From NCBI GenBank assembly GCA_013396525.1, contig VWYX01001235.1:38040-102039 (forward strand): a stretch of 64,000 bases of DNA, read 5' to 3'. Below the pieces are notes generated by a model, which was given only the letters and a program-made list of their open reading frames with translations, did no database searches and had not been told where the DNA came from. Below, piece after piece: positions 48,365-59,400 of this stretch. Each line of letters starts with the position of its first letter. Position 1 is the stretch's first letter. The translations under genes and the position numbers were made by a program. This DNA is from Chaetorhynchus papuensis (Eukaryota; Chordata; Aves; Passeriformes; Rhipiduridae).

Positions 48365-49073
48365 GAAAACCTCATGAAATTAAACAAAGCAAAGTGCAAG
48401 GTCCTGCACCTGGGTCATGGAAATCCCAGACACATCCACAGGCTGGGCAGAGATGTGCTTGAGAGCATCCCTGCAGAGAAAGACTTGGGGTTGATGGTTG
48501 ATAAAAAACTCACCATGAGCCAGCAGCATGTGCTCACTACACAAAAAAAAAAATGGAATCCTGGGCTGCATCCAAAGCAGCTTGGGCAGCAGATTGAAGG
48601 AGGAGATTATCCCCCTCTACTATGCTCTTGTGAGACCCTACATAGAGTACTGGGTACACTTCTGGTGTCCCCAACGTAAGAAGGACATGGAACTGTTGGA
48701 GCAAGTCCAGAGGAGAGCCATGAAGTTGACAAGAGCCCTGGAGCACCTTCCATATGAAGACAGGCTGAGAAAGTTGGGGCTGTTCAGCCTGGAGAAGAGA
48801 AGGTTGCATGGGGACCTCATAGCAACCTTCCACTATGTGAAGTGGGCCTACGGGGAAGCCAGAGAGGGACACTTCATCAGGAACTGTAGTGGCAGGATAA
48901 GGAGCAATGGGTACAAATTGAAAGAGGGGAAATGTAGATTAGCTGTATGGAAGAAATTCTTTACAGTGAGAGTGAAGGGACATAGAGACAGCTTGCCCAG
49001 GGAGGCTGTGGATGCCTCAAACCCAACAGTGCCCAAAGCCAATTTAGAGGAGGCCTTGACTGGCCTGGTTTAG
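48365..49073 (+). pseudogene. CR1 ORF2 fragment, C-terminal domain
   Basis: This is the C-terminal part of CR1 ORF2. It has the runs NLMKLNKAKCKVLHLG and PAEKDLGLMVDKKL in the first frame. After the A tract at 48,543-48,553 it continues in another frame with LVRPYIEYWVHFW, MELLEQVQRRAMKL and LGLFSLEKRRLHGDL. The second frame is open for 181 codons to a TAG at 49,071-49,073 and is the longest open frame in the window. Retention of a long frame reflects moderate age, not function, since no catalytic residues remain. Confidence 0.9.
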
Positions 49074-49158
49074 TGGGAGATGGCCCTGTCCATAGCAGTG
49101 GGGGTTGGAACTAGATGGTCATCATGGTCCATTGCAACCCCATGCATTCTGTGATTCC
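49074..49158 (+). repeat. CR1 3' UTR and terminal repeat
   Basis: Between the ORF2 stop and the element end lie about 85 bases. They have the CR1 3' UTR pattern: a ggttggaactagatgg block, a second block ending ccattgcaacccc, and then the terminal cattctgtgattc. CR1 reverse transcriptase recognises this 3' end to prime. The tail keeps one clear 8-base unit and one partial unit. Confidence 0.8.
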
Positions 49159-50119
49159 AAAACTAAAGACTGTGACAGGGGGGTGGAATGAAATGAGGAA
49201 GGAAGAAAGGAGGAATTGGCCCCAGCTCTATGACAGCACTCAGGACAAGGAGGGAACACATGGTCCGTGCCTGTGTCCTGTTAGCTTCTGCGGGGACACT
49301 CGTGTGCTGTGGGACTGCAGCAGATGTTTGTGCTGGTGTTTGGGGCATGCAGTCTGCAGCTCCCTGCCCTGCTAGGTGGCTTCATCCTGTGTGGATGATA
49401 AACAATGCACCCACTCCTAACAGACATTTTGAGAATGCATATAATTTTCTTTTTCCTCAGGAAAGGGATAGTAAAAATTATGACACTGCGTATTCGTAGT
49501 CCTTTTATAAATATTTACAAAGTTTCAATGAAAAGAAATTAATAAACAGCAACAATAAATAATGTAATTAGGAGAAACTTTGTGATGCTGCTTTTCTGTG
49601 GTGGGGTAAAGAACACTGTGTGTTACTTGAAAATATGAAAATATATACGTGTTTTGAAACACCTAGAAGAGAGGGCACAACAATAACTATTTCAGAACTA
49701 TATACCTGAACTATGTCAGATTAGGTTGATACATTTATGACTTGTTTTGATGGATAAGCCAAGTCAAAATGATGTTTTCTTCCATTTGTATTAGGATTTC
49801 AAAACTAAAAGGAGGGGAACAAATTAAAAAAAAAAAAACAAACAACAAAGAAGACAAAAAATAAATGTGTTGCAGGAAAGCACAGCTCATTTGCTTCTTT
49901 GAAAAGAATGGTCTAAGAATTATGTTGAACCCGGAAGTGATAGCTACTGTATTTTATTGCCCTTTCAGTGATAAAAACATCAGTCTATGAGCAGATGCCC
50001 ATCATGCTTTGCCTTTTGCTATAAATATTTATCACTTAAATGTTGCCTGTATAATTTAAAAGGCCAGTATAAAAGACAGCAAGGCAGCAAATGAATGTGC
50101 ACAGCTTCAGCAAGAAGGT
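49159..50119. other. Non-coding flank of CR1
   Basis: The first 210 bases after the CR1 are GC-richer than average and open in two frames (86 and 89 codons). They have no domain and no match to CR1, so they are probably host DNA. The remainder is AT-rich with an A-rich tract at about 49,823-49,862. No gene is seen. Confidence 0.5.
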
Positions 50120-50215
50120 TACTAAATAACATCATCCTCAATTTACAGATGTGAAAACTGAGATGTTACAATCTTTCTCAAGTCACAGTCTGATTTGAGG
50201 AAGACACTGGGGCTA
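50120..50215 (+). repeat. MIR-like SINE fossil
   Basis: The run atcctcaatttacagatgtg, followed by aaaactgagatgttacaatc and then tcaagtcacag, follows the MIR core in order. The expected blocks are a TCATTTTACAGATGAG-like block, then AAACTGAG, then AAGGTCACA. This is the clearest MIR-like relic in the window. The ends are decayed. Confidence 0.65.
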
Positions 50216-53200
50216 AAGCTGTCTATTTATATATATTTATCAAGCAAACTTAATGCACACACAAAAATATAATCTGATTTGACAAAGTAGAGATTTCATC
50301 TCTCCTGTTTCAAATGTCGGGCTGCAGTGCAGTCAGGGATGCACTTTATGCATGGTATAAAGGAGCTGCATATGTCTGTCACAAAGTGACTTCGATGATC
50401 CATATGTAAAAATACATTTATTCTGGAATTGCTCCCCACACAACAGTGCTTTTTCTGAAATTTAACATTTATTGCTTCATGACAGCTGTGATGGTCAGTA
50501 GATTGGGAGGGCTGTTTACTTTTGTGGGCTTTGTCTGTGTTTGGGTTTTGTTTGTTTGTAGTGAAATAGGAGTGGTGAACTGAAATTCTTAGCTTCTTGG
50601 AGATCTTTATTTACATATTAAAAATGATTTTTACAAGTGGCTTCTTATTTTGTTTATTTATCATGAAGAAATAATGAAAAAAGTTTAGCAGTCACCTTTT
50701 CTTATTTAATCTTTTTTATTTTGCCTTATTAGTTTAAGTGTCATTTCAAAATGATGTATAATAAAAAAGGCTGCTATAGTTGATGGATGAATTTTTTAGC
50801 TAGTTAAAAATAATGAAATTCCTTTTTACCTTAAAACTTGCTGTAAAATATATAAATAATGAAATTTATTTAATTGAGAGCTAAATAATTAAAATGTTCT
50901 TATTGTTCAGCTTTACATGCATTTCTAATACTGCAGAAATTTATAATGTTGAAATTCTACTCTCGTCTTAGAATTTTTTCTTCTCTCCTTATTTGACTGA
51001 TTTTTTTAACTGACAGTCCCTTCAACAATAAATTATGAAAACTTTAATAAAGAGGAAAGCTATTTAGATATTTAAATGTATAAATCTCACTCATCTGACA
51101 TCCATTGTCTCATTTTTTTTTGTGACATCAGGTTTGCTTATTTGGAATTTCATATTTCCAAACAGAAGAGGATGTAAGAGTTCTAATTCAAAGCATCAAT
51201 CACAGAAAATGAACATAACCTAACGTCACTGCTGAATCAGGCCATCAATTTATTGCTTTGTAAAAGCAATCAGCAAGCTATCAAGCAATAAAGTGTATGG
51301 GAAAAGTGTTTCTTTTGAGATAGCACAGCCATTGACAATGATATACTGATGGAGAATAGCAACTATTTTACAGCGTAGTGTGCCTATTACTTGTTAAAAG
51401 CCCTGAACTGTTCAACAGATGTGAAATATGTTTCTTATTATTATGGATCAATCTAGTTTGTTTAATAGCCTTGTATGCCACTTAGACTCGCTGTCTTATT
51501 TAATGATGTTATATTTGCACTCTCTGGCTCTTTTGTTTCAGTTGAAGGTATGACTTCAGTTTTTCACTTGGTTTTCCAAGGAACAGTGAATACCCAGACA
51601 ATGTTTTTTTTTCACTTGCTTGCTATGGCAAGTGCTACAGAGCAAACTGCAGAGCCATTCAAGCCCTTTTACTGTACCAAAATAACAAATATTTTAAACT
51701 GTGATAAAAAGATTTAATGGAGTTTTTCATAGATGCCTAAAATGCATGCCTTTAGCAGTGTTCTGTTGTTGGTTTGGGCTTTTTATTGTGTTTTTTTTTC
51801 TTCATTACTCCCATGTCCTGTTTTCTTGTGATAAAAAAAGGGAGCTAGAAGGAGTAGAATAGCATATAGTCAGCTCACCTGATTTGTGCTGATGAAGTAC
51901 ATATGTTATATTGGTATAGTGAACCCTGCAACTGTTATCTGCTCTAGACAGGAGGTCTAAAACTAACAATCTCATCTGTGTCATCGATGCTGGGAAAAGC
52001 TGATGTGGCCTCAGGGACAATGAACTGTTAGAAATAAAGCATTAAAAGTCTCTGCTACTCTTGATGTGTCCTAAAGGATTGCTGTGGTAGTTGGTACCAC
52101 ACAGTTAAATTTTCTAGCCTGCTACTAGAAGTTTTGATGAGATTTCCAGCAGAATTTTTAATCACTTAACCTTTCCAATTGCATTAAGATGAGCTGTCAG
52201 GGGTCTCCTTTCTTGATGTTTAATAAAAACCTCCTCTGTCTCCACACTTTCTTTACCTTTTAAACTCCAATAAATTCCTAGAACTCTTTTGTTGCCCCAT
52301 GTTCAAGACCATGCCTTATTTGCCCTAAATGCATAATTTAAAAAACCTAAATGTCTGTGGATTAACCCACTGTTTTGTGCTATCTCTTGGTATGATTTTG
52401 CGGTTTCTAGATTAAAATTACATATAAATCAAGGATTTTCCTGTATAGTTGTTAAATATATGAGTGTGTTGTGGTTTTTCACCCAACTCAGTTCTAAAAA
52501 AGTGTATTTTCAACCCTCATTTGCAAAATATTAATTAAATAAACATCACAAAGTTACGTTGAGGATAGACAGTGTGCTTATTAAATTAATAAAAGAATAC
52601 AAACCAAAGAATTAGTACAGTAACACCCTCCTATGGTAGCATAGTGAAGGGTGGCAGACTAGGAGTAGGAATCACCAACCTTCATGCTAAGCCCTTTTCC
52701 TCAGTTACAAAGAGTTTTAAAACTCACTCTTTATCATTCAAGCACTGTCTTATGGTACATAAGATGGCATGGCCAACAGCTTTAACATATAGTTCTGTCT
52801 CTCTCAAGAAGGTCCTGAAATTTTCCATTGAAATGTTCTGTGTTCAAACTGTTATTTATTTTTCATTTAAGGAAATGTGCATAATGCATGCATATATCTA
52901 TCCTAGGGAAACTACAATCAAATATATGCATTTCAATGTAGCTACTTAAACTGATGGTTGTCACTCATGATATTTTTGCCATTTCTTTAAGAAATTTGAT
53001 GTCTTGTACAAATGACTGTCTTCATGGTTGTTGCCCACTTTCCTCATCCCTCAGTATGGAATCTCCTATTTTGAGTACCTTTACCATCCTGTAAAGAAAT
53101 TGCCAATGAACAGGAGTAGAAAACTCTTCTGTTGTTATAACATGAAAGTTCCATAAATAAAGGTAGTAAAAATTAAATTTCCTACATCCTTCTCTTATAC

Positions 53201-56200
53201 ATGTGAAATTAATTAACATTGCACTACTTGAACATCTGCTTTATAAAACTCTAATCAAGACACTGAAAAAAATAGCCAAAAACTAGGCAATTTTAAAGGC
53301 AAGGCATTTTTCTTTTCTTACCCATTCTAATTGAAAGTGCATCTTTCTCCCACCACTGAGTTCTCTGTAATTGCCTTTTTTTTAAGGAAGAACGTACTCC
53401 TGAAACATAAAGAAGTGGGCCGTTTCATAGGTGACTATGAACTGGCAAAAAAGAAATTTTAGAAAATATTTCTCATTGAACAGGTTCTTTATTCTTACAA
53501 TACCTTCAGTTTGTATTCAAATTTCTAATTGTTAGATAGGTAACGAAGTTAGGTAAATGAAAGCTTCAAAAAACTTCAACACAGGACACTCTGTGGTCTT
53601 GAATAGATGAGTCTGATTTTGAAAACAACTCAAGCATTTTTTTAAAGTTATTCCTCCATTCACTTATGACTTTCAGGAATTAAATGGTTTTATCAAGAAG
53701 TACGCTGGCTGAAGCAAATGCATTAAGTACTGTGGCTTGATGTCAGTAAACCTCCCACAATGAAGGGGAAGTTATACAGGAAAGTCTTTAAGAAATATGT
53801 TTCATGATGCTCTTTCTAAACCTCTCAATACAATTATGAGATGTGATCCTTTGACCCTCCATAGACTTGGCATTTAATTAAATTTTAATACATTTGTTAA
53901 AAAACCCCCCAAAAAATTTTAATTGGCCTCTATGGGCTATCAATAGTTTTGTTCCTCTGAAGTTTAACTGCAACGTTTATGTTTCTGCTTGATGGCACAG
54001 GGTCAGCTAAATTCACACTGAACATCTTTTTAGCTTCTTGTGTGTTCAAAAATCTTATTAAAACTCAAACATTCTCTTAATACAGTATTGTTTAAAACTT
54101 CCATAATGAACATACTTTACAGAATACGACTAAGAAGCAGATTTTTGAGAAATAAAGAGGGATGTGTTGCTTGTCTCTGATGTTATCTTTTTAAAATACT
54201 AATTTTCCAGTTTTGTTTATTTTCTAGGGTTTTAAATGACATAAAAAAGTGATTCTGTTTCAAGATTAACAATGCCCACGAAAAGCTCTGACATAGGGAT
54301 TTAGTGCCAACTAAACCAAGTACAATTTAATGCTTTTGTACATTTATTCTGTAGATACATCCTGACCCCTTGCCTTTTCATCTTTACTAAACACTAAAAT
54401 TTAATAGGATATGTATTTAGTGTCAGGATTTGGGAATCTTTGCTTCGTTCTTGTTTTGTTGACCATAAGCCCCACTAAAAGAAAAGAAGCAAGCATAGAA
54501 GTAGTCCTCCATTCTGATGAAGTCATCTGGAGCACTTTTAACTTGTGGATTTTTTTAAAAATTACTCTTACTTAACACCTGCACTTTCCCAAGGAGAAGC
54601 CACGCAATTTTGAACATTTGTCCAAATATTTTTTTGCTTGCTACACTTTTGTCATAAGGCTCAAGATTGTAGCTTCTTTTCTTGTGTGCTCAATTCATAG
54701 TTGTTGTAGAAATCTTAGTCACCTCTTTATTAAAATTAGATAAAGAGTTTTGTGGCTTGGAATAGTCATACAATTTGGAAATCTCTTTTTAGAGAGGGAT
54801 TAATTCCTGTAATCATGAATAGTCCTCAGCAAATGCTTGATATTCTATTCACTTTGTATCTTTTTGAAAAAAAGTCCTCTGTGAAGCAAAGAAAAGTAGA
54901 TTTTTTTTGCTCCAAAATGCACTACGATTATTATACCTGATACCCCTGCAACTGGAACAAGAAAAAAGGAAATTTTAAATAACTATTTTCTGCTTTGAAA
55001 AAAAAATATTTCATGAAGAAACTTGAAACAAAACGGAAATCAGAACCATGCTCTTTTAGCACAATCAGAGGGAGATTGTGCGTAACATTTAACTTGTTGA
55101 AGAATCACTTGCTGATACAGGTTCTCAGCAGAGAAAAAATTGTATGGTATTTATAAATTTTTTCTCAACTTTTAATTGATTCACACAGTTTATTTCACAA
55201 CACTAAGACAAGCTAAGCACTGTACTTATCAACTATATGAGCAGGTGATTTTTGTAATATTTTGTAGAACTTGTGGCTGGATCACAGTGAAACTTTCTTT
55301 AAGCCTCTGTTGTTTGTGTTTTGCTTGGTCTTTTTCCATGACTGAAATTTCTGAATGTGTTGTTGTCCACTAGATTCTTATACCTTACACATATTGTACT
55401 TTCATACAAAATTGTTCAGATTTATGGGCAGATACCCCACTTTGAAGATTATTTATATTTGAAGTACACTGTTGTATAACAGCAGGCTTAAGTGATTTAG
55501 AAAAATGTAATATGATGCCACAGCTGTCACAGCTCTAAACAGCTTCTATGCCTCATAATAAATTACTACTATATTTAAAGTCAAAATAATTATACGCCTG
55601 AGAAAATGGCCTGTGGTAAACAAACTTCTATGGCACATGGAGAAAAGCAGATGTCTAGTTAGAAAATTAAAATTTCATACTACCTAGTATGCAAGATAGT
55701 CACAAGTCTGTCTTTACCACTTTGCCAGAAAATTATAATGTACTTACCTTAAGATCTTTTTTCATAGACTTGGGAATCAATGCATTTTTCCTAGGGAGGT
55801 TAATGTATTGGGAAAATGATTTTTCACCTTTTCCTTAATCATTTGTAATTACAATTCACTTGGGACCAAAATGTCTGCATCTCCTATCTGTATTTTACTG
55901 AATCATGCTTAGATGATGTAGATGACATTAAAAGGTGTGATAAAATATATCATGGTTTTTCTAGATTAATGTTAAAGGTTCATCTTTCTTAAGAGTACCT
56001 CTGTTACAGAGTATTAGAAGTTATATTTTTGTTCTTTGGGGGTTTTCCCCCCACATTTGCTTTCCTGAGTAAGTCACTTTGCTCAGAATAACTGCTTTTT
56101 AACAACTAAGTAACCAATTATCAGATTGGGACAGACAGGGACAGGTAAACCAAGACTAGATCTATTTGTGAGTTTGCTTCATTTGCTAGAGGTCTAATTA

Positions 56201-56343
56201 TAATTGAAGATAGACACAGCTTTAGTAGTTACAGGGTTTTGTAACATTTTGAATGTAATTACTCCTTTGAAAAAAATGTTCGTAAGTGAAATTTGTGCTA
56301 CTGCAAGGTCTCTCTTAATTAATATATCTACTTTATTCTACAG
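50216..56343. other. AT-rich non-coding stretch, no gene seen
   Basis: No gene is recognised. T/G-rich low-complexity tracts lie at about 50,521-50,560 and 51,764-51,801. Open frames do not exceed about 100 codons and have no domain. Confidence 0.55.
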
Positions 56344-56494
56344 GGATTTCTTCTCTGTCCACAAGATTGATTTGAAGACCAACATGTACTTAAACAATTT
56401 GCTCGAGAGAAGACAAGCAGTCACTCAGATCTACTTTGAGAACCAGCAGAAGTTTAGCAAATGGAATATACAAACATTGCTAGAGGAAAACTTG
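56344..56494 (+). other. Exon-like open block, unidentified
   Basis: A pyrimidine-rich acceptor-like site (tctactttattctacag) precedes an open stretch whose translation looks like a soluble, charged helical protein. Runs include KTNMYLNNLLERRQAV and TQIYFENQQKFSKW. The frame continues into a T/G low-complexity island from 56,495 and stops at 56,567-56,569. No donor site of good quality is seen at the right end, and I recognise no family. It could be a chance frame, a relic exon or a conserved non-coding element. I do not claim a gene. Confidence 0.2.
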
Positions 56495-59400
56495 GGGGGT
56501 TTGTTTGTTTGTTTGTGGGGTTTCTGTTTGTTTTGTTTTTGTTTGTTGGGGTATTTTTGCAAAATATAATGAAAAAGAATCTAAGAAAGTCATGTTGCAG
56601 ATGGGTTTTGGTGTTTACAGCAGGACTAGTACCTCCTTGAGAGGGGGTCTATATTGACCTGACCCTTATAGAACCTGAGAAGCAGATTTTATTATTTCGT
56701 GGAAGCCAGATTCTTTTGGTAGATGGTTTTTGCTTCCTCTTAGATGTGTTGTGTGCAGAATTTCTCATTCTCACAAGACCCTAAGGAGTTGTGGATCTCT
56801 GTTCTCCTACTGATGTATCATGAGTTGAGGGTGCAGGAAACAATGACTCCATATCATACACAACTGCACTAGCTGATTTTAAAAGATCTGAAGAGGTGTG
56901 TTAGAGCTTTTATAACAGATTTGTAAAATAGCACCTTTTTCTCTAGCCCAAAATGTCAAAACTATCACAGGCTAACAGAGTGATGGAGTTTAAAAGTTTT
57001 TCTAATTTTCTAAATCAGTTTTGTTTGAAATTACTTTAAGTTCTCATGTGGGCGTGGTAGAGCGTTACTCCAATGGTAGTTAGTCCCAATGATCCAGAAC
57101 TCTAATGCGAGGAGGAGTGGATGGACCTTGGCATGGGAAAAGCTAGACTGATGTTTAGCCATTGGGATGGCCAGTGGAACCATGGTTCCTACTTGTCTTG
57201 ATGGCTCTGTTCCTATTCTAGGCCAATTCCCTTTAGAAATCACTCTTAAATTCACAATGCTTATCAGAATAATTAGAATTCAAGAGGTTCACGATACTAT
57301 GGCCTTTGTTCTTAATACTTAAATTCAAGTCAGCAGTGGCACTAGCGAAGCTTGACTATATAACAAATTATACATAATCCATCGTCTCCCATTTCCTAGC
57401 CCTCATCAGAAAAAATACTCGACATTTAATATATATTTTTATGAACATTAATAGTTCATAGTAACATCAAAACTTGCATTCCTTCAGCAAGTGTAGTGAG
57501 TATTTCCTTATTTTTTTGACTATCCACTCCCTTATCGTGTAGAATCTCTCAATCTTTCTTTTTGTCATCACAGACAAATATAGGCTTTGTTAGTTTTTCT
57601 CAGGAAATGAAAGTGGCTGTATTTGCTGAACCAGTGATATTTATCTTACATCGATGAAACCCATTCAAAACTTCCTGTGCCGTTAATTCTGCAGCTTTGT
57701 GTATAGACAAAGAAATCCTTATACACAATAGAACTGTATTTTAGAGCCATTCAACAGTAAACATTAACAGTAGACCATATTTGTGGTTTTAGCCTCTACC
57801 CTGCAAAGAATGCCTATGAGTACTCTTAAGTCATGATCATGCCTGAAGTATTTTAAATAAATAAATAACCCACAGTAAAAAAAGAATAAGTGTTTGGGCC
57901 TATTTGTACCTAGTGTCTTTGGGTAAAGGAAGATACTCTCTTTTTCTAGGTCATTGTAGGAGACATCCATCACGACCCTGTGGAAACCACAGAATGCTGG
58001 GAATTTAGTTCTGAGTCTTCTCTTCACAGGCTCTTGTCTATTTTGAGATTGTCTGTGGTAGCACAGGTAAGATGTGTTACAGTATTATGAAACACATAAC
58101 TGTGATGTAAGATTAGAGAATGAATACTGAAGTCTTCACAGCATTGTTACAATTGCTTGTGTCTGTATCACATGACCTTCATGGTTCCTTGTTTTGTTTT
58201 GTTTTTTTTTAAATGCTGTATCCTTACAGCATTAAGTGTTCATTGCAGAGTCATAAGATAAACATCAATCAACATCCCTCATGAAATATTATGTCATCGT
58301 GTTCTGAGTTACATAATGGCAATATAAATCTGACTAATTAAAATCTCTTTTCATTACTAGCTGGTACTATAAGGATATCACACCAATTTCATCACCACCT
58401 TAGTTTTCAGGAAGCCAAACTCATGTTTTCTTGTTGAGACTGCCATCCTAACTTCAGCCTGTTGTTTGGCATTGCTCAAGTTCTCCTGAAAGGCTGTGGT
58501 CATGTTGTATACTGCTCTCCATTCTTTCCATGCTGTAAGACTGTATGTTTACTACAATGGACTTTTTGTGTGTTCCTGTACCATGCTTGTTCTCTGTGTG
58601 GCCATTACTTTTTCAGTAGTTCATGTAGGACCCAACAAATGAATTTTTGGTCTCTATTATTATATTATTAAATATCTGAGCACTTCTTTAAAGAAGTCTG
58701 TAGTGCAACACTGTGTAAAATGAAATGAAAGAGAACAGCATAGACTTCTTCATGCTGCCTTTTTTACCTAAAGGATTCTTTTTACAGTCAGTCACTCTTC
58801 AAAAAATTTCAGGCCTAGAGAAAGAGGACTTCATGCACTAGATTTTTAGATGCAATGAAACAATGTAGTTTACTTTGATGACTGTTTCTCTTCTCCTTCT
58901 CTTAGCCCTTGAGTTGAAATTGCTCACTGTGAAAAGCATCTCAGTCTTTGACTGCAAGAGAACGACACTATTCCATGGCCTTTTCGTCAATCATCTCCCA
59001 TTCAGGGGAATCAGATCTATTAAGTACTGCTCTGGTACTTTGACATTCAACTCTGAAATGACACTTTTTTTTTTCTTGACCTGACTATAACTGGGTTTTG
59101 AAAGATTGTGTTAAAAATTATTAAGGTGCATTAGACATGGTAAGGAAAGTAGAGCTGATTAGATGAACGATGACAAAGGTAAATATAATTCTGTTGCGTA
59201 TGAGCTAACACAAAGCATAAACCTAAGAGTAAATATATTCAAGAGACTATATTCCTTTCTTTGTTTTGTTGAGGTCATCTGGCATCTCTGACTGCCTTTC
59301 TTCAGGGACCCTTTATAGTCTGAATTCTGGTAGTGCACACTCCAGGATGCAGAACAGTAAGTATATTTACTTTGTAAAAGAATTTGATATAAACAACTCA

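Larger units (their letters stand above)
47895..49158 (+). mobile_element. CR1 non-LTR retrotransposon, 5'-truncated and internally deleted
   Basis: Plus-strand translation matches the CR1 ORF2 protein (endonuclease/reverse transcriptase) in order. A linker piece starts near 47,917 (RGAQECWMIFKDHLL), runs into AQLELNRVRDIKDNKNDFY and then ends VLNDFCASILTS at about 48,350. The next recognisable residues, ENLMKLNKAKCKVLHLG from 48,365, lie after the reverse-transcriptase active site. So the whole catalytic RT core has been deleted. The C-terminal domain continues to a stop at 49,071-49,073. Disabling changes include stops at 47,965-47,967 and 48,087-48,089 and a frame change near 48,060. A second frame change lies at the run of eleven A at 48,543-48,553. 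A short 3' UTR ends in gcattctgtgattcc, a decayed form of the CR1 terminal ATTCTATG repeat. The 5' end is lost, as is normal for CR1. Confidence 0.93.

Noticed and set aside
48380..48872. Minus-strand open frames opposite the CR1
   Set aside because: They are shadows of the CR1 ORF2 fragment on the other strand.
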